DNA from: Actinomycetes bacterium
GTDB taxonomy: Bacteria > Actinomycetota > Acidimicrobiia > Acidimicrobiales > RAAP-2
Assembly: GCA_025352305.1 (NCBI GenBank)
Contig: JANXTQ010000061.1
Span: forward strand, 1-12,384
Length of the DNA: 12,384 bases
Reading direction: 5' to 3'
Shown here: positions 6,435 through 12,384 of the stretch, in pieces
How the letters are laid out: every line of letters begins with the position of its first letter
Numbering within the stretch: the stretch's first letter is position 1
Notes under the pieces: generated by a model
The model's database searches: none
What the model was told of the DNA's origin: nothing
The model's input: only the letters and a program-made list of their open reading frames with translations
Position numbers and translations under genes: made by a program

Positions 6435-7500
6435 TGTCGGCGAGTTGGCGCGCTCGCTTATCGGCCAGCAGAGCATCAACGTAGGGATCTAGGTCGCCGG
6501 CCAACGTCGCTTCGAGGGCGTAGGTCGTGAGATTGACGCGATGATCGGTGACGCGATTCTCTTTGAAGTTGTACGTACGGATTTTCTCGCTGCGATCCCC
6601 CGCTCCGACTTGGGAACGCTTCAGTCCACCCTGCTCGGCGGCCTGAGCATCTTGCGCCGCCTTCAACAGTCGACTGCGAAGGACAATGAGGGCCTTGGCG
6701 CGGTTTTGGATCTGGCTCTTTTCGTCCTGCATGGCCACAACAATGCCCGTGGGCAGGTGAGTGATTCGAACGGCGGAGTCCGTGGTATTGACGCTCTGTC
6801 CTCCGGGTCCCGAACTTCGATAGACGTCAATCTTCAGATCGTTGACGTCAATCTCTACGTCAACCTCTTCAGCTTCGGGCAGCACCGACACCGTGGCCGT
6901 CGACGTGTGCACGCGGCCCTTGGTCTCAGTGACCGGCACGCGCTGGACGCGGTGCACGCCGCCTTCTTGTTCTAAACGAGTCCACGCATCAGCGCCCTTG
7001 ATCAAAAAGATAATTTCGTCCAGTCCGCCCTGCTCGGAGTCACGACGTTCAACGATCTGCAGTTTCCAGCCGCGAGCTGCGGCGTAACGCTGGTACATCT
7101 CAGCTAAGTCCGCGGCGAATAGATTCGCCTCTTCGCCCCCCGACGCTCCGTGAATCTCGACGATCACGTTTCTGCCGTCGTTGGGATCTCGTGGCAGCAG
7201 CAATGTCTCGAGTTCGGATTCGAGGCCTTCAATGCGACTTTCGGTGTCGCTAATCTCCTGGCGCCACATTTCGCGGTCGTCACCGGTGGCTTCGTTGAAC
7301 ATCTCTCGGGCACTAGCGGCGTCAGTGCGCAGCGAACTCAGTTCTTTCCATACCGATACCAACTCACTCAGTTCCTTATGGCGCTGAGAAAGCTCGCGAA
7401 GTCGCGTGAGGTCCGACGCCACGTCGGGTTGAGCCAGTTCGGCTTCAATGGAAATCAGTTCGTCGCTGAGCTTGCTCAGCGTGTCGTCGAGGGTGCTCAC
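6421..7500 (-). CDS. prfA: Peptide chain release factor 1
   Basis: RF1 recognises UAA and UAG in the ribosomal A site and triggers peptide release. The 359-residue protein is full length: a helical N-terminal region (1-100), the GASGGEEANLFAADL segment (118-132), the stop-codon recognition tripeptide P-V-T (189-191, in RVPVTETKGR; RF1 type, not the RF2 SPF type), and the catalytic RSSGPGGQSVNTTDSAV (228-244) with GGQ at 233-235, the PrmC target. C-terminal QVGAGDRSEKIRTYN and RVTDHR segments are present. The start is GTG at 7500, 24 nt beyond the rpmE stop, with no obvious Shine-Dalgarno. prmC overlaps its 3' end by 14 bp. Stop is TAA. RF1 does not read UGA, so it would not itself terminate at the TGA inside rho; that is a job for RF2, whose gene is not in the window. 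Confidence 0.97.
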   Translation of the reverse strand: MSTLDDTLSKLSDELISIEAELAQPDVASDLTRLRELSQRHKELSELVSVWKELSSLRTDAASAREMFNEATGDDREMWRQEISDTESRIEGLESELETLLLPRDPNDGRNVIVEIHGASGGEEANLFAADLAEMYQRYAAARGWKLQIVERRDSEQGGLDEIIFLIKGADAWTRLEQEGGVHRVQRVPVTETKGRVHTSTATVSVLPEAEEVDVEIDVNDLKIDVYRSSGPGGQSVNTTDSAVRITHLPTGIVVAMQDEKSQIQNRAKALIVLRSRLLKAAQDAQAAEQGGLKRSQVGAGDRSEKIRTYNFKENRVTDHRVNLTTYALEATLAGDLDPYVDALLADKRARQLADSDSR

Positions 7501-7524
7501 AACGATGCGTGAACGCCGTAGGGC

Positions 7525-7749
7525 CTAAGCCCGGGGCGTACGCGACTTGGTCTTTTGGGCGTAGCGACGCTGGAAGCGCTCCACGCGTCCTCCGGTGTCG
7601 ACCAACTTCTGCTTACCCGTGAAAAACGGGTGACATTCGTTGCACAGTTCGACCGTCATGGTCGACTTCGTCGACTGGGTGCTGAAGGTGTTGCCACATG
7701 AGCAGGTCACGGTGGCGTCGCCGTAGTTGGGGTGTATGTCGGGCTTCAT
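7525..7749 (-). CDS. rpmE: 50S ribosomal protein L31 (zinc-binding form)
   Basis: L31 is a small protein of the large ribosomal subunit that helps bridge to the 30S head. The 74-residue product begins [20 protein letters not shown] and carries two Cys pairs, CSC (16-18) and CNEC (37-40, in [14 protein letters not shown]), the four ligands of the zinc-binding (C+) paralogue; the C- form used in zinc starvation lacks them. The C-terminus is basic ([15 protein letters not shown]), consistent with rRNA contact. The ATG at 7749 is preceded by a strong ribosome binding site. It lies between rho (41 bp upstream) and prfA (24 bp downstream), the standard actinobacterial arrangement. Stop is TAG. Confidence 0.97.
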   Translation of the reverse strand: MKPDIHPNYGDATVTCSCGNTFSTQSTKSTMTVELCNECHPFFTGKQKLVDTGGRVERFQRRYAQKTKSRTPRA

Positions 7750-7753
7750 GGGT

Positions 7754-7759
7754 TCTCCT
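7754..7759 (-). promoter_or_regulatory. Strong Shine-Dalgarno of rpmE
   Basis: Minus-strand AAGGAG lies a few nucleotides before the ATG at 7749 (AAGGAGAACCCATG). It is the clearest ribosome binding site in the window and fixes the rpmE start. Confidence 0.85.
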
Positions 7760-7776
7760 TCAAGAAGCGGATAGAG

Positions 7777-7782
7777 AGTGTA
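7777..7782 (-). promoter_or_regulatory. Possible internal -10 element (TACACT) upstream of rpmE
   Basis: TACACT fits TANNNT and lies in the 41-bp gap between rho and rpmE; transcription from it would leave a leader of about 20 nt with the rpmE ribosome binding site. No -35 box was found. A promoter here would let rpmE-prfA-prmC-tsaC be expressed independently of rho. Confidence 0.25.
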
Positions 7783-7790
7783 GCGGAGGT

Positions 7791-9482
7791 TTAGCTAGTT
7801 GGACTCGGCCCCTTGCCGATTTCGGCAAGGAACTCGTCGTTTGAGCGAGTTTGGCGAAGTTTGTCAATCAACAGTTCGAGGCCGGCGGCGTCACGTCCTT
7901 CGGCCGACAGACCGTTTAACACGCGGCGTAACTTCCACACCTGAGTCAGTTGGTCACGGTCAAAGAGCAACTCTTCGTGACGAGTTGAGCTGCCGTTGAC
8001 GTCAATGGCGGGGTACAAACGACGCTCCGCGAGGCGACGGTCCAGCTTCAACTCCATATTGCCGGTGCCCTTGAACTCTTCAAAGATGACTTCGTCCATC
8101 TTGGAGCCGGTCTCTACGAGAGCGGTCGCCAGGATCGTGAGGGATCCACCTTCTTCAATGTTTCGCGCCGCACCGAAGAATCGCTTCGGCGGATAGAGCG
8201 CACCGGAGTCCACTCCACCGGACATGATGCGACCGGTCGCGGGCTGGGCGAGGTTGTAGGCGCGAGCGAGACGAGTAATTCCGTCCAAAATGATGACGAC
8301 ATCTCGTCCCAACTCCACGAGCCGCTTCGCGCGCTCGATGGTCAGTTCGGCCAAGTGCGTGTGCTCGTCGGCGGGACGGTCAAAGGTGGACGCGACGACT
8401 TCGCCACGAACGCTTCAACGCATGTCGGTGACCTCTTCGGGTCGCTCATCAACCAAGAGCACAATGAGGTGTACGTCAGGGTTGTTGACTTCAATCGACT
8501 GGGCGATCTGCTTCATGACGGTGGTTTTTCCGGCCTTCGGCGGTGACACGATCAGTCCGCGCTGACCCTTACCAATGGGGCTAATGAGGTCAACAATGCG
8601 CGGGGTGAGGTCCCCTTTTCCTTCGTTGGTCTCGAGGCGCAACTTTTCGTCCGGAAACAGCGGGGTCAGATCTTCAAATCGGGGACGCTGGCGCGCGAGC
8701 TCGGGGTCCATGGAGTGAACGGTGTCCACGCGCAGCAGGGCGGCGTACTTCTCGTTGCTCGCAGCCGGGCGGTACGCGCCTTCAATGGCGTCACCTTTTC
8801 GCAGGTGGTAACGGCGAACCTGCGAGATCGAGACGTACACGTCATTCGCGCTCGGCTGATAACCATTGGTGCGCAAGAAGCCGTAGCCGTCGTCACGCAG
8901 ATCCAACAGACCCTTGACCTCGACGAGCTCGCCGTTATACGGCTGGTCGGCGCCGCTTTGGGGCTCGCCGCGATCGAATCGGTCCCGACCGCGGTTACGG
9001 CGATTGCGGCGATTGTTTTGGGCGTTGCGGTCGTTGGAAGCGCCCGCGCCGTTGGCACCGTTGGCGTTGCCCGGACCACTGTTGTATTCACGTGGGGGGC
9101 GCTCGGTACGTGGTGACGGGTTTCTCGACGGTGCGCCGGAGGGCGAACCATCAACTTCAGTGTTCTCCGAACTAGCAGCAGGACTCTGCGACGTCGTGCT
9201 GGGCAATGCGGCGCTCGGCTCGGCGGCGGTGACCTCTTTGACGAAGTCGTCAAAATCCGTTTCGGGAGTGGCGACGGTGCGCCGTGAGCGCACCGGTCCG
9301 GGGCGAGCGGGTCGCTCAGCAACGGGGGCCGCGGCCTCGGGAGCGGAGTCCATAATCGCCGAGATCAGCGTGGCTTTGCTCGCTCGAGCGGAAGTTTTCA
9401 CGCCGATGGCGGAGGCAATTTGAACCAACTCCTCGCGTTCTTTAGTTTCGAGGACGGTCTTGTTCGTGGGCTCTTGAGCCAT
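7791..9482 (-). CDS. rho: Transcription termination factor Rho, interrupted by an in-frame TGA
   Basis: Rho is the hexameric RNA-dependent ATPase that terminates transcription. Reading through one TGA gives 563 codons. In order: a Rho_N helical region (about 12-45); a low-complexity insertion (46-180) ending in an Asn/Arg-rich stretch [18 protein letters not shown], typical of actinobacterial Rho; the cold-shock-like RNA-binding domain (191-240, [13 protein letters not shown]); and the ATPase core with P-loop [10 protein letters not shown] (312-321), [11 protein letters not shown] (344-354), Walker [15 protein letters not shown] (397-410), Q-loop [18 protein letters not shown] and R-loop [11 protein letters not shown]. 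The ATG at 9482 has a good ribosome binding site. At codon 356 (8417-8415) a TGA stands where homologues have Arg; the frame is unchanged and fully Rho-like on both sides. If translation ends there, a 355-residue product with Walker A but no Walker B or C-terminal motor loops results. The only early start after the TGA is a TTG at 8354 without a Shine-Dalgarno. Walker B has Gly401 where E. coli has Ser266. True stop is TAA. Confidence 0.93.
8415..8417 (-). other. Premature in-frame TGA in rho
   Basis: The minus strand reads ATG CGT TGA AGC GTT CGT, that is D-M-R-stop-S-V-R-G-E. Other Rho proteins read M-Q/R-R-S/L-V-K-G-E here, so the stop replaces a conserved Arg that by motif alignment is Arg221 in E. 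coli numbering (two residues after Met219). A CGA codon changed by one C-to-T transition explains it. The base after the stop is A, not the C that most favours UGA readthrough. Confidence 0.95.
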
Positions 9483-9486
9483 TGGG

Positions 9487-9492
9487 TCCTTT
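9487..9492 (-). promoter_or_regulatory. Shine-Dalgarno of rho
   Basis: Minus-strand AAAGGA lies a few nucleotides before the ATG at 9482 (AAAGGACCCAATG), which supports this start and shows that rho translation initiation is intact despite the internal stop. Confidence 0.7.
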
Positions 9493-9607
9493 CTCTCCGA
9501 GCCATAATTTTTTTCGGCACGGGGAAAAATCAGAAGGAATTTGTCACCCCGAGGGAGAGATCCGCACGTCGGCAGTAGAGCCGGTAGCAGGTGACAGGAT
9601 TCATAGT

Positions 9608-9624
9608 AGCCGCTCCCAGCGGCT
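9608..9624 (-). terminator. GC-rich hairpin after thrC, no U-tract
   Basis: AGCCGCT-GGG-AGCGGCT is a perfect 7-bp stem with a 3-nt loop starting 10 nt after the thrC stop codon. It is followed by ACTATGAATCC, so there is no U-tract. Hairpins without U-tracts are common at actinobacterial operon ends and may act as weak terminators or protect the 3' end, here closing lysA-hom-thrC before rho. Confidence 0.4.
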
Positions 9625-9633
9625 GCTCGAAAC

Positions 9634-10671
9634 TTATTGCAAATGTCGTAACAGGTCGTCCATGGTGGCTTCGATGACGACGGGGGTGACCGACTGACTC
9701 ACCGCCGTGTCGGGATCCTTCAGACCATTTCCGGTTAGTACGCACACGACCCGCGAGCCCGCTGGGACGCCAAACTTTATGAGCCCCGCCACACTCGCCG
9801 CGGACGCCGGTTCACAAAAAACCGACTCGTTTCGTGCCAGAAAGGAGTAAGCAGCGAGTAACTCGTCATCGGTGACGGCTCGAATGGCCCCGTGCGACTC
9901 GTCCACAGCTTCGAGCGCCGGTACCCAGCTCGCGGGATTCCCAATGCGAATCGCCGTGGCGATCGTTTCGGGTTCATCAACGCGGTGACCGAGCACAATG
10001 GGCGCCGCACCCGCCGCCTGAAAACCCCACATCTTGGGCAGGATGCTCGACACGCCGGCGAAGTGGTACTGGGTAAAGCCACGCCAGTAGGCCGAAATAT
10101 TTCCCGCGTTGCCCACGGGAATCGACAAGATATCCGGAGCGTCACCGAGAGCGTCCACCACTTCAAAGGCGCCCGTCTTTTGACCCTCGATCCGGTCGGG
10201 GTTAATGGAGTTCACGATCGTGATGGGCAGATGTTGAGTCAGTTCGCGCGCCATTGTGAGGGCCCGATCAAAGTTCCCGCGAATTTGAATCACTTCCGCG
10301 CCGTACACAATTGCCTGAGCCAATTTTCCGAGCGCTACTTTGCCCTGCGGAACGAGTACGACGCAGCTCATTCCGGCGCGAGCGGCGAAGGCCGCAGCGG
10401 CGGCGGATGTATTGCCGGTGGAGCCACAGACGACCGTGGTGGCTCCGGCCGATTTGGCCTTCGTAATCGCCATGGTCATTCCACGATCCTTGAAGGAACC
10501 AGTGGGATTGAGTCCTTCGAGTTTCAGCCAAACGTCGGCTTTGACGAGTTCACTCAGTCGAGGAGCGTGGATGAGCGGTGTATTTCCTTCCAGCAACGTA
10601 ACGACGTCAGTGACCCCTCGAAGATCGAGCCAATCCGCGTATTCGTGCAACAAACCGCGCCACGGCGTCAT
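9634..10671 (-). CDS. thrC: Threonine synthase
   Basis: ThrC converts O-phosphohomoserine to threonine, the last step of threonine synthesis, using PLP. The 345-residue product is the short, bacterial/actinobacterial form (about 350 residues) of the fold-type II family. Signatures: LEGNTPLI (27-34), [17 protein letters not shown] with the PLP lysine K61 (49-65), [13 protein letters not shown] (82-94) that stabilises the cofactor ring, [14 protein letters not shown] (154-167), the phosphate-binding loop PVGNAGN (186-192) and [10 protein letters not shown] (C-terminal). The ATG at 10671 overlaps the hom stop as ATGA, so translation is coupled to hom. In mycobacteria thrB follows thrC; here the next gene is rho, so homoserine kinase must be encoded elsewhere. 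Stop is TAA, followed by a GC-rich hairpin. It looks fully functional. Confidence 0.96.
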   Translation of the reverse strand: MTPWRGLLHEYADWLDLRGVTDVVTLLEGNTPLIHAPRLSELVKADVWLKLEGLNPTGSFKDRGMTMAITKAKSAGATTVVCGSTGNTSAAAAAFAARAGMSCVVLVPQGKVALGKLAQAIVYGAEVIQIRGNFDRALTMARELTQHLPITIVNSINPDRIEGQKTGAFEVVDALGDAPDILSIPVGNAGNISAYWRGFTQYHFAGVSSILPKMWGFQAAGAAPIVLGHRVDEPETIATAIRIGNPASWVPALEAVDESHGAIRAVTDDELLAAYSFLARNESVFCEPASAASVAGLIKFGVPAGSRVVCVLTGNGLKDPDTAVSQSVTPVVIEATMDDLLRHLQ

Positions 10672-11969
10672 GACGGATCATCTTCCAAGACTCGAATACA
10701 CGAACCAACGCTGTCCACGACGTCTAGTTGGGCGAGATCTTCCAGGGTTGCTGAAATATCTGACTCGAACACCATGTGGGTTAAGAAAGTTAGGCGAGCC
10801 TCGTCACCGAAACCGGACTGTTCCATGGACTTGATGGACACCGAGTGCTCTCCAAAGACTCCCGCTACGGTCGCCAAGACCCCGGGGCGATCGAGAACGT
10901 CGACGGTGAGATAAAAGACACTTTGCAGTTCTCCGAGCGGGAATATCTGTAGTGACGGATCAATGGACAGTGGCGCGTCGCAGCGTCGCGTCACGCGATT
11001 TCGAGCGGCAGCGACGACGTCACCGAGTACCGCTGCGGCCGTGGGCTCCCCGCCCGCGCCCTGGCCCAGCCACATCAGCGGCCCGCTCGACGCACCTTCG
11101 ACAAAAACGGCGTTGAAGGCACCGTGGACCGACGCCAAGGGATGATCCATCGGCAACATCACGGGATGCACCCGTCGCGAAATTCCGTGTTCCCCAATTC
11201 GCTCGGCAATACCGAGCAACTTGATGACCAACGAGTGACGGTGTGCGTAGGCCACGTCACCGGCCGAGATTCGCGAGATTCCTTCGCGGTGAATCACTTC
11301 ACCACATAGCGCCGTGCCAAAGGCGAGCGACGAGAGAATTGTCACTTTCGCCGCCGCGTCAAAACCTTCGACGTCGGCCGTGGGATCGGACTCTGCGTAA
11401 CCGAGCGCCTGAGCCTCCGCGAGCACGGCTCCGTAGTCGCTCGCCTCAGCGGACATCTTGGACAGGATGAAGTTGGTCGTTCCATTCACGATTCCCATGA
11501 CACGATTAATGCGCTCGCCGGCCAGCGACGTGCGCAGCGCGCGCAGAATCGGGATTCCGCCAGCCACGGCACCCTCGTAGTAAAGATCGGCGCCGTGTTG
11601 ATGCGCCAGTGCAATGAGTTCACTGCCCGCGGCCGCCATGAGAGCTTTGTTGGCCGTCACGACCGTTGTGCCCCGTGACAGGGCCGCCTCGATTAGTTCG
11701 CGCGTTCCCTCTACGCCTCCGGCAACTTCAATTAAGACGTCAATATCGTCGCGGGTGGCAGTAGCCATGGAGTCAGTAACGATGAGTTGAGCAGGAACGC
11801 CCGGGCGCGACTTGGCGCCGTCGCGTACGCAAATCGCCACAAGCTCAATTCGTGCCGCCGCGGCATCGACCAACATGTCCACTCGATTGGAGTCCAGCAA
11901 CAGTCGGGCGAGCGGTTGGCCGACAGTGCCCGCGCCGATCATCGCCACTCGGACGTTCGACGTACTCAT
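10668..11969 (-). CDS. hom: Homoserine dehydrogenase
   Basis: Hom reduces aspartate semialdehyde to homoserine with NAD(P)H, the branch point to threonine and methionine. The 433-residue product is the monofunctional form with a C-terminal ACT domain. Visible: the nucleotide-binding motif [12 protein letters not shown] (10-21), TANKALMA (105-112), the substrate segment [10 protein letters not shown] (132-141), [14 protein letters not shown] (159-172), [18 protein letters not shown] (191-208) with D204 and K208, and the ACT domain (about 350-428, [15 protein letters not shown]). ACT domains of this type bind threonine or a related effector for feedback control, so threonine inhibition is likely. 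The ATG at 11969 has no Shine-Dalgarno but has TATCCT 6 nt upstream. It lies 35 bp after lysA and overlaps thrC by 4 bp. It ends in TGA, used here to make the ATGA junction. No other kinase domain is fused. Confidence 0.96.
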   Translation of the reverse strand: MSTSNVRVAMIGAGTVGQPLARLLLDSNRVDMLVDAAAARIELVAICVRDGAKSRPGVPAQLIVTDSMATATRDDIDVLIEVAGGVEGTRELIEAALSRGTTVVTANKALMAAAGSELIALAHQHGADLYYEGAVAGGIPILRALRTSLAGERINRVMGIVNGTTNFILSKMSAEASDYGAVLAEAQALGYAESDPTADVEGFDAAAKVTILSSLAFGTALCGEVIHREGISRISAGDVAYAHRHSLVIKLLGIAERIGEHGISRRVHPVMLPMDHPLASVHGAFNAVFVEGASSGPLMWLGQGAGGEPTAAAVLGDVVAAARNRVTRRCDAPLSIDPSLQIFPLGELQSVFYLTVDVLDRPGVLATVAGVFGEHSVSIKSMEQSGFGDEARLTFLTHMVFESDISATLEDLAQLDVVDSVGSCIRVLEDDPS

Positions 11970-11975
11970 TAACTA

Positions 11976-11981
11976 AGGATA
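11976..11981 (-). promoter_or_regulatory. Candidate -10 element (TATCCT) of hom, leaderless spacing
   Basis: Minus-strand TATCCT fits TANNNT and ends 6 nt before the ATG at 11969. Since no Shine-Dalgarno precedes hom, a leaderless transcript of hom-thrC is a sensible reading, in addition to any read-through from lysA. No -35 box was found. Confidence 0.35.
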
Positions 11982-12004
11982 ACCGGCTTAAACGTCTGAT
12001 TTAT

Positions 12005-12384
12005 TTAGGATTCGAGCCGAAAAAGGTCGTCCATGGTTTCGCGACGAAGAACCACTCTCGCTTTTCCGTCGGCAACGAAGATCACGGCCGGACGCGGGAC
12101 GCGGTTGTAGTTAGAGGCCATGGAGTACCCGTACGCACCGGTGATGGGAGTAACTAACAAGTCGTCACTCTGTATCGACGAGGGCAGCCACGCCTCATCA
12201 ATGAGCACGTCGCCGCTTTCGCAGTGCTTACCAACAACACGAAAACAGTGATCTCGCTCGGCGCGGGGCTGGCGAAGTGAGAATGCTTCGTACCCTGATC
12301 CGTAGAGAACGGGACGTGGATTGTCACTCATTCCGCCATCGACTGCCAAGTACGTTCGCTCGGGGACGGATTTGATCGCGCCCA
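12005..12384 (-). CDS. lysA: Diaminopimelate decarboxylase, C-terminal part
   Basis: LysA decarboxylates meso-diaminopimelate to lysine with PLP; it is the last step of lysine synthesis. Only the last 125 residues are visible, as the 5' part runs off the right edge. The open frame begins beyond the window, so the TTG at 12349 is an internal Leu, not a start. Visible: IKSVPERTYLAVDGGMSDNP and LYGSGYEA, the conserved dimer-interface and substrate-contact region; the active-site segment GKHCESGDVLI (with the Cys contributed across the dimer) and TPITGAYGYSMASNYN near the end, where GAYGY contacts substrate and cofactor; and a short terminal RRETMDDLFRLE. It ends with TAA, 35 bp before hom, consistent with a lysA-hom-thrC operon. 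Family assignment is firm from these motifs; the PLP-binding barrel domain is out of view. Confidence 0.95.
   Translation of the reverse strand, partial: GAIKSVPERTYLAVDGGMSDNPRPVLYGSGYEAFSLRQPRAERDHCFRVVGKHCESGDVLIDEAWLPSSIQSDDLLVTPITGAYGYSMASNYNRVPRPAVIFVADGKARVVLRRETMDDLFRLES

Larger units (their letters stand above)
9483..9633 (-). promoter_or_regulatory. rho leader region with inverted repeats
   Basis: This is the longest non-coding stretch in the window (151 bp). It holds a GC-rich hairpin just after thrC; a candidate -10 TACTAT on the minus strand (9608-9603); a second, perfect 7-bp inverted repeat with arms TGTCACC (9596-9590) and GGTGACA (9548-9542) around a 41-nt pyrimidine-rich loop that contains a small CGGC/GCCG stem; and AT-rich runs before the ribosome binding site. 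Many bacterial rho genes are autoregulated through their leader by Rho-dependent attenuation. The structure here would suit that, but no element matches a named family I can recognise. Confidence 0.4.

Noticed and set aside
8415..8417. Selenocysteine at the TGA in rho
   Set aside because: The residue is a conserved Arg far from a redox site, and I could make out no hairpin of bacterial SECIS type directly after it.
8354..8417. Frameshift as the cause of the rho break
   Set aside because: The frame before and after the TGA is the same and all residues between match Rho, so no base is gained or lost.
8715..9116. 133-codon plus-strand open frame within rho
   Set aside because: Antisense to the RNA-binding domain of Rho, with the Val/Ala-rich composition expected from its codons.
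9508..9535. AT-rich inverted repeat (TTTTTC/GAAAAA) before rho as an intrinsic terminator
   Set aside because: The stem is nearly all A-T, its arms differ in length, and a terminator directly ahead of the rho ribosome binding site would have no obvious use.
9892..10914. A 340-codon plus-strand open frame
   Set aside because: It is antisense to the conserved 5' part of thrC and 3' part of hom and crosses their junction. Its translation has no recognisable motif; the minus-strand genes have full family signatures.
1..12384. CRISPR arrays, tRNA or rRNA genes, insertion sequences, prophage or defence genes
   Set aside because: I found no spaced direct repeats, cloverleaf-like segments, terminal inverted repeats with a transposase, or related protein motifs; the window is almost fully filled by housekeeping genes.

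Overview
The window reads as a slice of a housekeeping region from an actinobacterial chromosome, roughly 57% G+C by eye. The gene order lysA-hom-thrC-rho-rpmE-prfA-prmC-tsaC, then (after an insertion) rpiB-glyA-wecA-like, is the actinobacterial neighbourhood that leads into the ATP synthase operon. Two lineage-typical accessory proteins, the long Asn/Arg-rich insertion in Rho and the E. coli-like (not mycobacterial) RpiB active site suggest a non-mycobacterial actinomycete. Acidimicrobiia is my best guess, by inference only.

Layout, from the right-hand end and mostly on the minus strand: the 3' part of lysA (12384-12005); hom (11969-10668); thrC overlapping hom by 4 bp (10671-9634); a 151-bp structured leader; rho (9482-7791); rpmE (7749-7525); prfA (7500-6421); prmC (6434-5601), overlapping prfA; and tsaC (5604-4987), overlapping prmC by 4 bp. 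Two plus-strand genes follow: a thiolase-like protein (1964-3445) and a polytopic membrane protein with a GLLP motif (3482-4990). The stop codon of the membrane-protein gene interlocks with that of tsaC in a shared TTAA. Divergent from the thiolase gene are rpiB (1907-1443) and glyA (1436-150), then the first 47 codons of a WecA/MraY-type phosphosugar transferase running off the left edge.

The genes group into aspartate-family amino-acid synthesis (lysA, hom, thrC; thrB is not here), transcription termination (rho), translation (rpmE; prfA with its methylase prmC; tsaC for t6A in tRNA), pentose-phosphate and one-carbon metabolism (rpiB, glyA), and the start of cell-envelope glycan synthesis.

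The strongest anomaly is in rho. An otherwise intact gene carries an in-frame TGA at codon 356, between Walker A and Walker B, where homologues have Arg. Translation in the same frame on both sides is fully Rho-like, so this is a single substitution (CGA to TGA is the simplest), not a frameshift. It is a sequencing or population variant, a true nonsense mutation in a usually important gene, or readthrough. TGA otherwise ends only two genes here, both where it overlaps the next ATG. A second pattern is that rpiB, hom and the membrane-protein gene each have TANNNT exactly 6 nt before the start codon, which fits leaderless transcription; the membrane-protein gene also has a perfect 13-bp palindrome over its predicted -35 region. 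I saw no CRISPR array, tRNA, rRNA, insertion sequence or previously undescribed defence-type system.
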